From Pomphorhynchus laevis (Eukaryota; Acanthocephala; Palaeacanthocephala; Echinorhynchida; Pomphorhynchidae), in the NCBI GenBank assembly GCA_012934845.2, contig WNNJ02000030.1, positions 30,538 to 94,537 on the forward strand: 64,000 bases of DNA, read 5' to 3'. Positions 8,123-23,100 of this stretch are shown here, in pieces. A model generated the notes under the pieces. It searched no databases and was not told the DNA's origin. It was given only the letters and a program-made list of their open reading frames with translations. The translations under genes and the position numbers were made by a program. Within the stretch, counting starts at the first letter, position 1, and each line of letters begins with the position of its first letter.

Positions 8123-11100
8123 TCAAGTTTTATTTTTACGAGCAACGACAGCAGCAAGATGTGATTTATATGAGTATATATCTTTGTTCCATTTCGATAT
8201 ACCATTCTTTCCACATATCCATATTTCTTTTGCAACCTAAGAAAATGAGTAATAAATCACACAAAATTGAGTAAATGAACTCAGATATGAAAAATTTAGT
8301 AAAGATAAAGATGGTTGATGTAATAGATGAAAAAATTAATACGCTACGATATTAATGAAATAACAGGTGAATCAATTAAAATATGAATAAACTAGAATTT
8401 AATACATTAAAAGATGAGTTAATTAAGAGACAAAACAATTAAGAAATGAAAAATAAAATTAAATAAATAAAATGATAAATGAATTAATATATAAATTTAG
8501 AGATGAATGAGAAAAGACAGGAAAAAATAGAGAGATGAATAAACTAGAAAAATTAAAAAATTAAATTTAAAATAAAAGTCAATTGTTATGAATTGACTAA
8601 TAAATAACAGACGATGTATAAGAATAAGGATTATAGATCATCAGGGGAACTGTTATGTTATCAGGTTTCGGACCCTATTCATCTAAGCAACATTGCAGTG
8701 GGGACAAATACGCGATAATGACCTATTTCCTCTTATGAAATTTTATAAATTGACTAATAAACTAGGAACCGAATAAATTAAGATTTAATATTAACATTTA
8801 ATAATGTAAATACTATTGCCCAGACAAATATTTTGGACAAACAAAATAAGGCTTAAAAACGAGAATTAAGCAACATGAATATATTTTAGAAAGGGTGATA
8901 TTTCAATTATTATCTGAGCCACGAACCTGATTTTCTCAGTTCGATTGTATTGAAAAAGAAATATAGTCTACTCATAGTCTGATAAGAGAAAGCATGCATA
9001 TTCAGAGTTATCCTAACACGATGGATGGTAATAAAGATAATTGGAAGTTGGCTATTTTTATTAGCACATTACAAATATGGTTTTAATCTGATTTAATTTA
9101 TCGTTGGTTTCTTCCGTCTTTATTGCATATATTCATCACTTTTTCTTGTTCATGTATATGCATAACACTTGAAAAGGACTATTGTAGTAGATGATCATTT
9201 GTGAACAATAATTTCTTATTTAATTATTCCTCTCGATGTTTAAACGTCTTGAACAATATTAAATAAATTGTTTAATATTGTTCAAGGTACAATTCACCCT
9301 GTACAATATTAAATAAATTGCTTAAAATAAATAAACAATGAACAAACAATTTTTAAACATTAATTAAATAATAAATTTAAACATTTTTAAAGGACAATAA
9401 ATTATCAAAACTTTAATGTTTAATTTATTCTCATTGAAAACTAAATTGAAATTAAAATCTTAAATATTAATATAATAAAAGTATAATAACTCTTACATTT
9501 AATTTTTAATATAATATTTAACATTCAATATATAATATATAATTTTTATCAAAATATACCTATCCCATTTATTTTTTCATTTTTATTTCAACTTTATAAA
9601 ACGCAAATTTATTTTTATTCTTTGCGGAAAACATTTTATTTATTTTCATAAAATGGAAGATTTGTTGTTTTCTAGTCATTAGAAGTTTAAAAGGATTTCG
9701 AACAAATTTTCCTGTCAATACACCAGAAAATGTGATTGGATAAAAATCTTATTGTAATTTTAAGTTTTATACTCTAATTTACACTATAATTTTGCACAGC
9801 AAAATTAATGATAAAAATTTTATTGCTACTAGAATTCTTACCAGAATTTGTAAGATGATGAAATAAAATTTAAATCAGAAATGAAATTTAACTCCTTCAT
9901 CTAAAAATGGTTAGAGAAAGTGGGCAACCGAAATGTTAAATAATCTGCTTTTGATATCTCTAGTTTCGTATTATAAATAGTCAGAATTACGACAGCTAGC
10001 CGAGATTCTTCATTGACTCATTTGTATATTTCAATTTAAAAACATGATCCGCAATAGTGCAATGCAAGTTAAGACGAATTTTTTCCGACTTTTTAAATCA
10101 ATATATATTTACTGTAAATATACTTTTACAATTACGATTGTAAATGTTGAATATTGCGTAACTAATAGCAATAATTTTTAATAGTTCGCATTTGGCCTTA
10201 GATATACCTTTTACACATTGACAACCTACAAGTTTAAATAAACCGCGATTTTGATTCAATGACTCATTATAAAGCTTTTCAAGAGCAAATACTCTTTTAA
10301 TAGCTTTCATTAAAAAAATCTATTAAGCTATTAAAAAAGCTATTTTTTAAAACATGTCTTTAGCAATTCTGAATTTAAATTTATTTATAGAAATAAATGC
10401 AAATTAAATAATAATTTAATACAAAATGTTATTAAATTGAAATGATTAAATTATAATCATTAATTATATTAATTACATCATAATTAAATTATTAGAAATA
10501 ATAGCGATTTTGATTCAATGACTCATTATAAAGCTTTGCAAGAGCAAATACTCTTTTAATAGCTTTCATTAAAAAAATCTATTAAGCTATTAAAAAAGCT
10601 ATTTTTTAAAACATGTCTTTTCAACTGGCTATAGACACAGCCAGTTGCATTAAAATGGTATTAAAATGAAACGTTGCTTAGCGTTAAAATGAAACGTTCA
10701 CATTTAAGTTGCTTAACATTAAAATGAAATGTTCACAATTGAACGTAAAAGATAAAACACAATCACAATTTAAAAGAAAAAATACATTATTTAAAACAAA
10801 GCATAAATGTAATGTAAGAAAACTTACTATTTGAAACAAAACGCAATTCAACGTGGACGGGATTCAAAGTTCGTTAGTTAAACTAATATTTAAGTTCGTA
10901 AATTAAAGCAAAACAACAAACAGACTAAGATTTAAGTAAGATTTATTAAGATTTTATAACTTGCTAATTAATAATTAACTAATTAATAAAGAAAAATCAA
11001 ATATTTATAAAATATTTATTCATAACTCGATATAATTGTTGATCGTTAATTGTTGATCGGCTAATTGTTGATCGTTAATCTATTTTTATTTTCAAATTAA

Positions 11101-14100
11101 ATATTAGATTTATAGATCATGAATAACAAAGAAGAGGTTGAAGTGTTTTCGTAACAAGAGTATGATTTGATTTTTATGATTTGAAATAATGCTATTTGTA
11201 TTTGTTAATATATTCTTTATGAATAAAATACTTTAAAATAAAGAATAAGTAAAACGTAAAAATCTAAGAACATTTGGCAAAACCAAAGTTTTTATCTAAA
11301 AATGCAGATTGCAAAAATTATTTTTAATGTCTTTATTTAATTATTTAATATTTATTTATTATTTTAATTTCAATTATTTTTATTTATAAATATTGTAATG
11401 ATTGCAACAATTGAAATAATTAACAACTAATTTTTGATAAGATACGGAATCATTATGATAATTAATCCAATAATGCACCAAATCAATTATTTGGCAATTA
11501 TTTTTAAATTAAAAATTTTGGAGCAGGATCAACAAAACATCTTTATTTAAATATATCGCTAACTAAAGCAAACAACAAAACACATTCATTTCGATAGCTC
11601 TATAATTCACAATCTAATAAATGAATCAAAACCATTTAATTAAATATTTATTCTCTTATATTTAAATATTACAGTTGTGAAATAATGTGAAAAAATAAAT
11701 ATTTATAACATCAAAAATTATTTATTTGTAAAGTAATTAAATTAAACAGATGAGATGAGTTACCTGACTAATAAGACGGAAATCGTGGCTCACAAGTACT
11801 ACACCACCCTTAAATTCGATAATCGCTTCTGCAAGAGCATCAATAGTTTCCATATCAAGATGGTTGGTAGGTTCATCTAATAGTAGGATATGTGGAATTT
11901 TCCAAGCCATCCAAGCAAAAACAATTCGACATCTCTGACCGTCCGATAAGTTTCGCATAGGACATACCTATTATTTACAAACATTTTAAACTGTGTAAAA
12001 AATTTATTAAAATAAATAAATTTATTTATTTTTTTAATTTATTAAAATAAATTCTTAAAATAGCCTTAAAATAGTATCCTGGTTCAAATAATTTCAATAT
12101 CCCGTGTAGAACTTTTTCGTTTTGAAATTCGTACCATTAATCTACACTTTCTTAAATCTTACTGAAACAACAGTACTATTTGATATTGCAGAATTTCATT
12201 AAATGCTCAATACCTACATTTTGCGTTTCATTCTTTTACAGTTAGCTGTCGATAATTCGGCAAGTCTGCTGCTTTCATATTTTCAGTGATCAAAATTATA
12301 ATATATTTTATTCAAATTTTTATCAAAATCTTAACAGAATGAGGTATTTAACGGATATTTGATTCAGAAAAAATTAATACAATGATTTTTATAATCATAT
12401 ATATTTTAAATTTTAACAATATTGAAATCATATTTTGACAGCTGATAATTTGAATTATCAAAAATCTAAAAAGCATATTTTGTTCGCTTATTAACAAAGC
12501 GGTTATTTTAGGAAGAAGATTGAATAATTTTTAACTTGTTTAATGAAATGCCCAATGGAAATCTTCACAAAATATAATTTTTAATTATAATTACATCAGA
12601 ATTTATAAATTAGATACAATAGTATATAATTTTGTATAATTTAATACTAGATGTAATTTATTTGTAAAAAAATATGAAATTATTTTAATTTAAATTGCTC
12701 ATGTATGGAAAGAGACAAAATTAGACTCATTTATACTTTATACAGTCATATTTCTTATATCAAAGAAGACTCCTGTCAAATTAAAGTAAAATTTTTAAAT
12801 CGCTTACGTGTGAATTGTTAAATGTAAACTTTATATTCTTTACATTTTGATTGTAAAAAATATCTTTTAAACTTTTTGTTATAAAATGTATGAATACAAT
12901 TTCAGATATTTGTTATACTGGCAATATTAAAAAGGTATCCGCATGCAAATAGAAAACAAAATTAAACTGAATTTAATGTCTTGATTTCTATAAATTATAT
13001 TTATTGATAGAACTAACACAAAATAAAACATAGTTTAGAACTACACAGAAAGTTTAACGTTCTTCTACAAAATTCAATAGTTGTCGATGTTGTATTCCAT
13101 TGGATTTGCACAATAATATTTAACAAAAAAAAATGAAATAAAAAAAGAGTTTAAATTTTAAAATTCATATTCAGAAATTTTAGGTTAAGTTTCATAAAAG
13201 TTTAAAAATGACCATACGTTTTCGTTGTAGCTAGAGAAAAAAAATTTACGACTTCTATAAAAATCAATTTCAATTCGCAGTTTAATTTTTTTAAGCGACA
13301 ACTTCAAAAACTAAAATAATTTCAATATTTTTTTTCCTATTAAACTATTCTGCTTTAAAAAATCGAAGGCAAAACTTTAATGTTTTTTGCTTTTGCTATT
13401 TTCTTGATTCTAATAATCGAGTTAACCGATTATTCTTAATAATAATATTAAAAGTCTTGATGTTTGAAAATATTAATAATAATTATATATTTAAAATTTA
13501 AAATAAATAAATTATTTAAAGTTGGCATTTTTAATTAGAAAAAAATTATTTCATAACAATTTATATTTTGCATAACTTGCGTAATAATTATGAAAAATGA
13601 ATAAAAAGAATAAAAAAAGAATAATCATCCAAAAGAATAAATGATTTATTCTGAAATAAATTTATCAGAATAAATTTATTCTATTAAAAGAATAAATCAA
13701 ATCAGCTAACTGAGTCTACGTATTTAATATAATTATAAAATAAACAAAACATAATAATGCTAAATCAAAATTTAATAATTAAATAATAAAATTAATAATT
13801 GTTTTTAGATTTTTTATAATTTAAATCAAGTTAAAATAAAAAAAAATAAAAAATAAAAAAAAAATTTAAAATAAACGTCATTTTTATGAATTGACTAATA
13901 AATAACAGACGCTTGTATCAGAATAAGAATTAGAGGTCATCAGGAGGAACTGCTATGCTATCAGGTTTCGGTTCCTAACTCCTCTACCCAACATAGCAGC
14001 GGGGCCAAATACATGCTAATGATGTATTTCCTCTGATAAAACTATCTAGTATCTTATTCTAATGCAAAGTATATTATTTATTATTCCATCCATAATAAAT

Positions 14101-17100
14101 TTGCCACTTAAGAGTTTAAATTTATTCTTTATATTATTGTGTTGATTTATATATTTTACTATTTTCTGCTTGATGTTATTTTTATAGTAACCTAGTTTAA
14201 AATATGTATCTATTAAATTATTTAAATGATTTTGAAGAAAGCCAATATCATTACATATTGTTGCAATTCTTAAAATTTCATTATTTAATGTATTATATTT
14301 TATATTATATGGTATGCATGAATGCTCATGCAAAAATATGTTTCTTGTAAATTTAAATATGTCATCTTTACGATATAAATTAATAGTAGTTTTAGTTAAT
14401 GTTAATTTAATGTTCATATCTAGATATACACCTTCTTTATCATTAATATTGGTTTTGTTAAGAATAAGGCTTTCTGGATAAATGTGCTCACTAATTGAAT
14501 AAAAATTATTAGAATTAAATACACATATATCATCAATGTATCGAAACATATATTTCATATATTTATATTGTTTAGATTTAGTCTTTTACACAGTTATGAA
14601 CAAATTCATATTCTATAAAGCTTAAAAATAAGTCAGCTATAATTGGGCTACTATTACAACCCGTTGGAACACCTTTTACTTGTCTAAATATAGATGTCCG
14701 TACTTTTAAATAATTTTGATTTATCAAAATATTTAAGGATTCTATTAATTCAATTTTATCCATATATTTATATTTACTTGATGGTTTAATTTTTGTAGGA
14801 TAGGTTTAATTTTTGTGGGATAGTCATTATAGACTATACGTAAACTCAGCTAACTGAGTCTACGTATTTAATATAATTATAAAATCTAATAACTATCCGG
14901 TTTCGACCCATAATTCTTTGACCCAACATAGCAAAGAATCCGAATACGTGAAGGACGTATTTCATCGTATTAAATTTTATTATATAGAAACTTAAATTTA
15001 TATTTAATAAATTATTAAATTATTATTTAAATAAATTATTGTGTTGATTTATCAGATCAACTAACTGAGTTCACGTATTTTATTAATTAAGTTTAATATG
15101 GTTTTATTACCCTATTATTAACAAGGAACTGCTATGCTATCAGGTTTCGGCCCCTAACTCCTCTACCCAACATAGCAGCGGGGCCAAATACATGCTAATG
15201 ATGTATTTCCTCTGAAATAACTATCTAGTATCTTATTCTAATACAAAGTATATTATTTATTATCCATCCATACAAATTTTCCACTAATGATTTCAAATTT
15301 ATCTTTTAAGATAAATTTATCTTTCTGTAATTTTCTGTATTTTTATAGTAATCTTATAATATAACTTATATTATAGCATATAACTTATATAAAGTTAAAA
15401 TAAAAAAATGAAATTTAAAAGTAATTTTTATGAATTGACAAACAACGAATCTTTGTAAAATAGATACCTGTTGTCTACCTGTGAGGCCAAATCTACCAAC
15501 AATTTTACGCATATCATCCAGCTCCTTCACTTCAGGAAAACAATGCATCAAATAATCAACAGCCGACATGTTCAAATCAAGAGATTCGGCCAAATGCTGA
15601 ACAAATTTAAATTATTATTTTAAAATTATATTTTAATATAATTCTAAAGCTATACAAAATTTGTTTACCTTTAGAATTATCTAATTGTAAGATAATTTTA
15701 ACGAAATAAAATTATTAATAATTAAATAACGTATTTCTCATGATATCAGCTCTTCGAGCACGTAAAATTTATAAATCTCAAACTTCCTAAAAATAAATTA
15801 GTTAAGTAATAATTAAAGTAATTTTTATACATTAATAATTTTAAAATTATTAATTTTGTTTGACATTTTGATGACTATTTTTTATTCTGCACGCTGCTTG
15901 AATCCTATATATACGCCAACAGCAGTACGCTACATTTCAGTATTGGTTGACCTCATCCTTTTAATGCCGGCTGACGATCACTCGACTCGAATGCTTTGTT
16001 GGCAATTAGATTAAATGAAAGACTTTCGTATTATATTTTGCAAATTTAATTGAAATCATTTCTGATTCCAAATTAAATCAACGTTGGTAGAGAACGGTTT
16101 TACCTTCAATTTGAAAACATGCCATTAGCTACTAGATAAGTAGCTGATGAGGTTCTGCTTATAAGTAGCAATCAGTAGCTGGTGATGACCATCATCAGAA
16201 GCGAAATGCCTCTACCGATGTTAAAGTTTGTCGTCACACATAGGATGACTGGGCATACTTAGCGACTTTGAATATTGCGAGAATAATTCGGTTCTATTTC
16301 TTGATCTGATGAAGATATATAGAATGCTGCCTGGTGTTTATGCCTGTTAATGAGGAAAACATAGTGATTTATTTATGAGTACACCATTGTGTGTCCCAGG
16401 GCAGATGTAACAACAAATTATATTTTATATATTTGTACACTTTAAAGTGTCCCTGTAAAACAGCATTTCTATTAAAAGGAATTTAGTGCCTGATGCATGG
16501 TTAAACTGTAATAGTCACTGCCATGCACAGAGCTTATGCTAAATTCCATCCGATGATTGGTAACACTCATCAACTACTGATCCAATACCTCCGTTTTACT
16601 TTTTGGTTTTTTCAATGTTATTTGACAATCACTCGACTCGTCTGCTTAATTGGCATTTAGATTTAATGAAAGACTTTCCTGTAACTAAATCAGAAATGAT
16701 TTTAATTAAATTTGCAAAATGTATCAATACTAAAGTGTAGCGCCCTGCTGTTGATTTATAAATAGGATTAACGAAGCGTGCAGAATAAAAATAGTCATCA
16801 AAATTTTAATAGTAACAATGACTGCCTAGATATATGAACTTAAATTAGGAATAAATTAAATCTTAAAATCAGGTATATCAATATAAAATACCAATTTTTA
16901 TTTTAGTAAAAATGGTCAATTCTTATGTAAAAAAATACTAAACGAACAAAATATTACTAAAATAATAATATTACTAAATATTTAAACGTTTAATAAATAC
17001 ATTATAAAATACATTATAATGCATTATAAAACATTATAATACATACAATACATTATACAATAATAATAAATTAAATATATCATATTATGATATATCAAGA

Positions 17101-20100
17101 TACATCATAATATTATACTTCTACAAATATAATTTATGATGTATAACGTATATTCTTCCTATAAAAATATATAATGTATAAATATATAATTATATATTAT
17201 ATTATTAATAATATTATTAATAATATATAATACATTAATATGTATTTTTTTTATTTAGCTTATATGTGTTTATGAAGTGAACGAATTTTACAAAAAAAAT
17301 AAAAGCCTTGAATAAAAAAATTAAAAACTATGAGAATTAGAAATAAAAAATCATTTTAGCTACTGTGAATAATAAAATACAAGGGATGGGCTACGCATAT
17401 AAGAAGAATTTTGCTGCATATGTAAAGATTTTGCAATATTCCTAAATCTGAATAATTTACTACTTTATCCTGTACGAATAATTAATAATAAATTATATTA
17501 ATAAATTAAATATTTATAATTTAATAAATAATTTATAATAATTCATACAAATTATTTATTGATATATATGATTTATTTATAAAATGATTTATTGCATTAT
17601 TTATTATATATTTGTTAATATATATTTAGCTTATATACAATAAAATTAATTTTGTAAAAATGTCACAGCTATTTAAATAGCACAAAATCTTGCAAAAGTC
17701 AAATATTTCATTCAATGTGTGACAATGAACGTAGAGAAACATAATATAATCTATAGTGTCAAAGTTAAATTTATATGAAATTGAAAATGACACTTAAATT
17801 AATTAAATTATTTTAAATTTAAGTAATTTAATTAAATTAATTAAATTATTTAATTTCTATCATCATTAGTTAATTGATGGACGTTGATATATATATATAT
17901 ATTCGAGGATATTTTAATATCCTTTAAAATATAATTCATCTAAAATCATTTTTGTAAAATCGGTTTAAAACTAAATCTGCAGTAAAAGTTAACACGAAAT
18001 CTCAAAATTAAGATTTTTTAAATTTAAGTTACTTAAATTTGAGTTAAACTTAAAAATATTATTAAAATAAAAATTATTCTTATTAATATAAAATGTAATT
18101 TTTAGCACAATGTAGCATGAAAATATAAAGTTGTATCATTACATAAATTATACTGTTTTTTCATAATCGCCGCCAAATTGGTAAGCCCTATTTTTTAAAC
18201 AATGATGTAATTATAGCATCTAATATAAAAAATGTCAAAGAATCAAGCTGATGATTAATAACCTGATGATATCGAGCAATCCGCAAATGACTATTGCGTC
18301 TAACTTGGCCAGCAGTAGGTAATAGAGTCCCGTCAATAAGTTTCAATAGTGTACTTTTACCGACACCATTTGGTCCTACTAAAGCGACACGACTGTCCAA
18401 ATCAACACCAAATTCAATGTTGTCAATCAGCAATGGCTAAATCCATTTAAATATTGCAATTCGTTCTTCATCTATATGTAAAACACATACCGTAGATTCT
18501 GAATATCTAAAACTGACGTTTTCAACCATTATAACAGGTGGAGGCACATTTCCAGGATCAGTGAAAGCAAAGGAGAAACCCTATTAATAGAAATACAAGA
18601 TAAGGTGACATGGCACTAGAATTATCATACAGAATTTTCATTAATTTTTTCAACCAATCCTTCACTTTTCATTCGTTCGATCTCTTTTGCACGGCTAGTT
18701 GCCTGACTAGCTCTTTGACCTGATCGATATTTCGCTACAAATTCCTAAAAACAGCAATTTTAAGATCGTATTCCTACTAACAGGAAAATGAAATAAATTT
18801 TTTGTAATCGTTAAGCAAAGGGTTTTAAATAATCTAAAATAAATTTATTGAGAGATATTTTAAACTAGTACAGTATAAGAATAAAAACAATAAATGGTTT
18901 TTTTGTTGGAATAACAAAGCAAATTAATTAAAATGAAAATAAATCACAAAAATAAATTAAAAATTTAAAGTATCTTTTACTAAAAATGTTTTTTTATTTA
19001 AAAATGTTTATTACGAGAAATTTTTTATTTTTTTTATAATAAAAACTAGGCAAATTATCTTTTGAGGCTAGGCTACGATATTTTTATATATTGCTGCTTC
19101 CATGACTACAATATGGACTAGCGTGTATCTGGGTAGACTTGACTTCAGAAAACTTTTACCGGTTAGATAGTTGCCTGTCAAGATTTATAAGGTGGATAGG
19201 CGTATCTCCAAACACTAAATCCACGATTGTTCAAGTTCTAGCAAGGTTGCCTTCCTTATCAGTTTCAATGCAGAAAAAGATAAATCTTCCTTTGATTGAT
19301 GGTTTTCTTCCTTTGACTGATGGTTTACGGCAAAGTACTTAAACTTGATCAGGGTATCTATCAGACTCCTGCTTTTCTTCAAGCAGCTTGGCGTAGCCCT
19401 CTCGCAAGTAAGCGCACTTTAATCTGGAGAGCTTCGCTTGACGGATATCACCCCAAGTTCTGTAAAAAAGGAAGAATCATACATAAACGATTATCAACTT
19501 GTGTATGCTGTTTTTGCAACACAGCATGTTCATCACTCTTGCATGTATTTTCCTGTGCTCATTTGTCTCGTTTATCTTTAAAAACAATAGATACGCTGAA
19601 GTGGGGGTAGGCTTATATGCTTATTTCGGCTGACGATGCGTACCTGTGTAATGACGTACAATCAATTTGAGTCAATCAATGAAATTTACGCAGCTCAAGA
19701 AGAAAGAAAACTGTTCTGACTTAATATTGCTATCTTATAATCTTTTTTTTATATGCCCAAGCCGAAAGGCGGAGTGGCTTTAATAAATCACTACATTATT
19801 TTTATAATAATTAAATTATTTGAAAATAATTGGATACTAAATAACAAAATAACAAAATATTATAAAAAAAACAAAGTTAAACTCTCAAGTTAAGCATTTG
19901 TACGGAAAAATTGTAAAAAATATACTCTGATGGAAAATACATCAAAAATAACAAAAATTTGACCATCTGCTATATTGGGTTTGTTTTTCTTTGTATTTTA
20001 CATTGACAAATTGACTATGTTTTGGATAGGTCTTAATGTAAGACTTATACTTTTTACAAGTCTTAACATAAGACTTAGTTAGTTAGTCTTAGTCTTACTT

Positions 20101-23100
20101 ACTAACAAACTCAATTGTTAGTGAGTAAATGAAAATTCAAAATTATTTGATTTAAATTTGATCAAATGAAGCAATTTTTTGTTTGACTTCAAAATGTAAT
20201 ATTTTTGAACAAGAAATATGTTTTTGCATAAGGATATATGCATTACATATATGTATTTATAAAAATTGTATAATTTTACGAACTGCCGTTTGTAATAATT
20301 CTGGCTTCCTTCAAAATCAATTAAACGAAATAATTAAGATATTTTATATCAGAGTACTATAAAAATAAAATCAAACAAAAAAATAAAATAAATAATTAGC
20401 ACAATAATATTAAGAATAAATTTATACTTTTGAGCGGAAAATGTTTGGATGAACATATTTTGTGGAAATTAAATAACATAATTTGTATTAAAATAAGATA
20501 ATAGATAATCAAATTTAATTAGAGAAAATACATCATTAGCACGTATTTGGCCGAAAATATTCCTCGGCACAACATGTATGTTGTGTCGAGGAATAGGGGC
20601 CGGAATCTGATAACATAGCAAAATTATTGTCAAATTATCAAATTATATTGTATTTCTTCAAAATTATTTAAACAATTTAATAGATGCATATTTAAAGATA
20701 AAATCAAACAAAATAGATAACATCAAGCAGAAAATAGTTAATTATATAAATCAACACAATATTATTAAAAATAAATTACATTTTTATAAATCAGTACAGA
20801 TTGATTTATGAGGAAAATTGAAAACGATTAACCATAGAATTGGTCAAAAAAGAAAAATTAAATACGATTATTTTAATACAATTAAATACGAGATATATTA
20901 TATCAGAGTACTATAAAAATAAAATCAAACAAACAATAATAAAATATATAAATTAACAAAATAATATTAAAAATAAATTTAAAACCTTAAGCAAAAATAA
21001 TAAATAATATACTTTGTATTAGAATACGATACTAGATAATTAAATTTCATTAGAGTAAATACGTTATTAGCATTTAATTGGTCCCACTGTAATGTAAAAT
21101 CGAGAAATAGTGTTCGAAAGCTGATTACAATGCAGTTCCTCTTGATGACCTCTAATCCTTATTCTGATACATTATCTGTTATTTATTAGTCAATTAATAA
21201 AAATTGATTTTTATTAAAAATATTAAATTTTTACTTGATATAAATTATATAAATTCTTATATATAAGATTAAATATATGTTAAAATATATTAAAGTATAT
21301 ATTACAGATATGTTTTAATATTTGAAATAAGTGAAAAAAATTCTATTCAAGAAGTGAAAAAATTTATTAAGGTATCGCGATACCTTAATATAGGTTTTGT
21401 AAATTAAGAATGAATTATGTCATTCTTTAAGTTGGAAGACAACAAATGACTATAATCTAAGTATTTTTCGATAAATTTCATTTTAATGAATGAAAAATTC
21501 ATATATAAAGATATAAAATATATGAAATTTTTATATAATAAAACATTTTTTAGATATATGATATTTTTATAGTAACCTAATTTAATATATATCATTAGAA
21601 TGAACTTATATGTTACCAGATTTAGACTTTATTACTTAACACAGTAACACATCAGTGATAAATACTAATGACGTATCTTCTTTATAAATAATTAAAAACA
21701 TCGAAATATGTTAAGACAATACGCCTTAAAAACATGTATTATCATAAAAATTGTAGGTCATCAATAAGAACTGCTACTGATGATATTAAACAGCTATTGA
21801 TCATCGAGAAACTTATTTCGACAAACAGAAAGTAACACCCGAATCAAATATATTATATTATGTTATATTATATACCTTCAATAAAAATTTCATGCTTAAG
21901 AATTTAAATTTATTTCTAATGATAGATTATTGATTTTAATTTTATTTTTATATTTTATTTATATTTTACGATATAAATTAAAAGTAGTTTTAATTGATGT
22001 TAATTTAATGTTCATATCTAGATATATGCCTTCTTTATCATTAATATTAGTTTTATTAAGAGTAAGGCTACCTGGATAAATTTGTTCGCTTATTGAATAA
22101 AAATTATTAGAGTTAAATAAACATATATCATCAATGTATCGAGACATATATTTCATATCTTTATTAAGGTAAGATTTATTTTTTTAAATAAATGAATGTT
22201 CATGAAAACATATGTTTCTTGCAAATTTAAATATGTTGTCTTCTTGATATAAGTTGAAGCAGTTTTAATTGATATCTAGATATATACCGTCTTTATCATA
22301 AATATTAGTTTATTGAGAATATAACGGATGAGGCGAGAAGAAGAGAATGATGGGATGCATATGGAGGTGTAAGAAAGCAACGTCTATACTTTAGTCTAGA
22401 TAATGACAAATAATCATAGGAATTGATGTTGCAAGACGAAGAGAAGCAAGCAATTATTGAATTAAAAGTATGGCAAGTAGACTTTGAGTTGAATGAAATG
22501 ATGATTTTATGCTGTCAGAAGGAGTTGCATTTGGTACGTAGTTGAGATAAGACCGGTGAACAAGATAGGAATCATGGAAAGACCGTGTGCGAATAGATAT
22601 CACGTCTGAGAGAGCGGTGATAGACTCGAAAAGCATGACAAAGTCGACGCTTTTAGAGTAGGCATTAAATGTCCAATCATTGGGCACGGTGCAAGCGACG
22701 GTGAGAGTGGATGTGAGTTTAGAGTCGAAAATAAAGGCAAGATCGGGAGGAGAGGATGATGTTATTGTGGGAGAACATATAGACGATTTAAGTAAGGCGG
22801 ATCTGAGAAGAAAAAGGTCAAGATTTCTCCTAGGGCGACGTAGGATGGCAGGTATGTGAATCGGATCGTTAGGAGAAAGAGATGTTATTGTGCTATTAAA
22901 TAGAGACGATTCGAGTAAGGCGGAGCAGATAATGGAGAGGGCGCCTTTGGATAGTAGGTGTTGAAGCGGGGTGTAATTGCAACTGAGATCAAGGGTAACG
23001 AAAAAGTGATCGGAAAGACAAGGTCGGAGATTGACAGTGAAGGGTAGGCAGCAAAACAATAAGGGACAGCGATGATGTCGAATGCTCCGCCAAGAATATG

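Noticed and set aside
8123-8236. Processed or broken ABCF2 copy
   Set aside because: All 13 exons are present in order with matching phases and canonical introns, so it is the intron-bearing gene itself.
10098-10310. 70-codon minus frame as an ABCF2 or separate exon
   Set aside because: ABCF2 joins directly from 11,764 to 8,236 with matching phase. The frame overlaps a direct repeat and has no recognisable motif.
13943-14035. Canonical hammerhead ribozyme in the Naiad-like terminal repeat
   Set aside because: CTGATGA and GAAA words are present, but their order and the stems around them do not give three helices around a UH cleavage site. Naiads are reported to lack canonical hammerheads.
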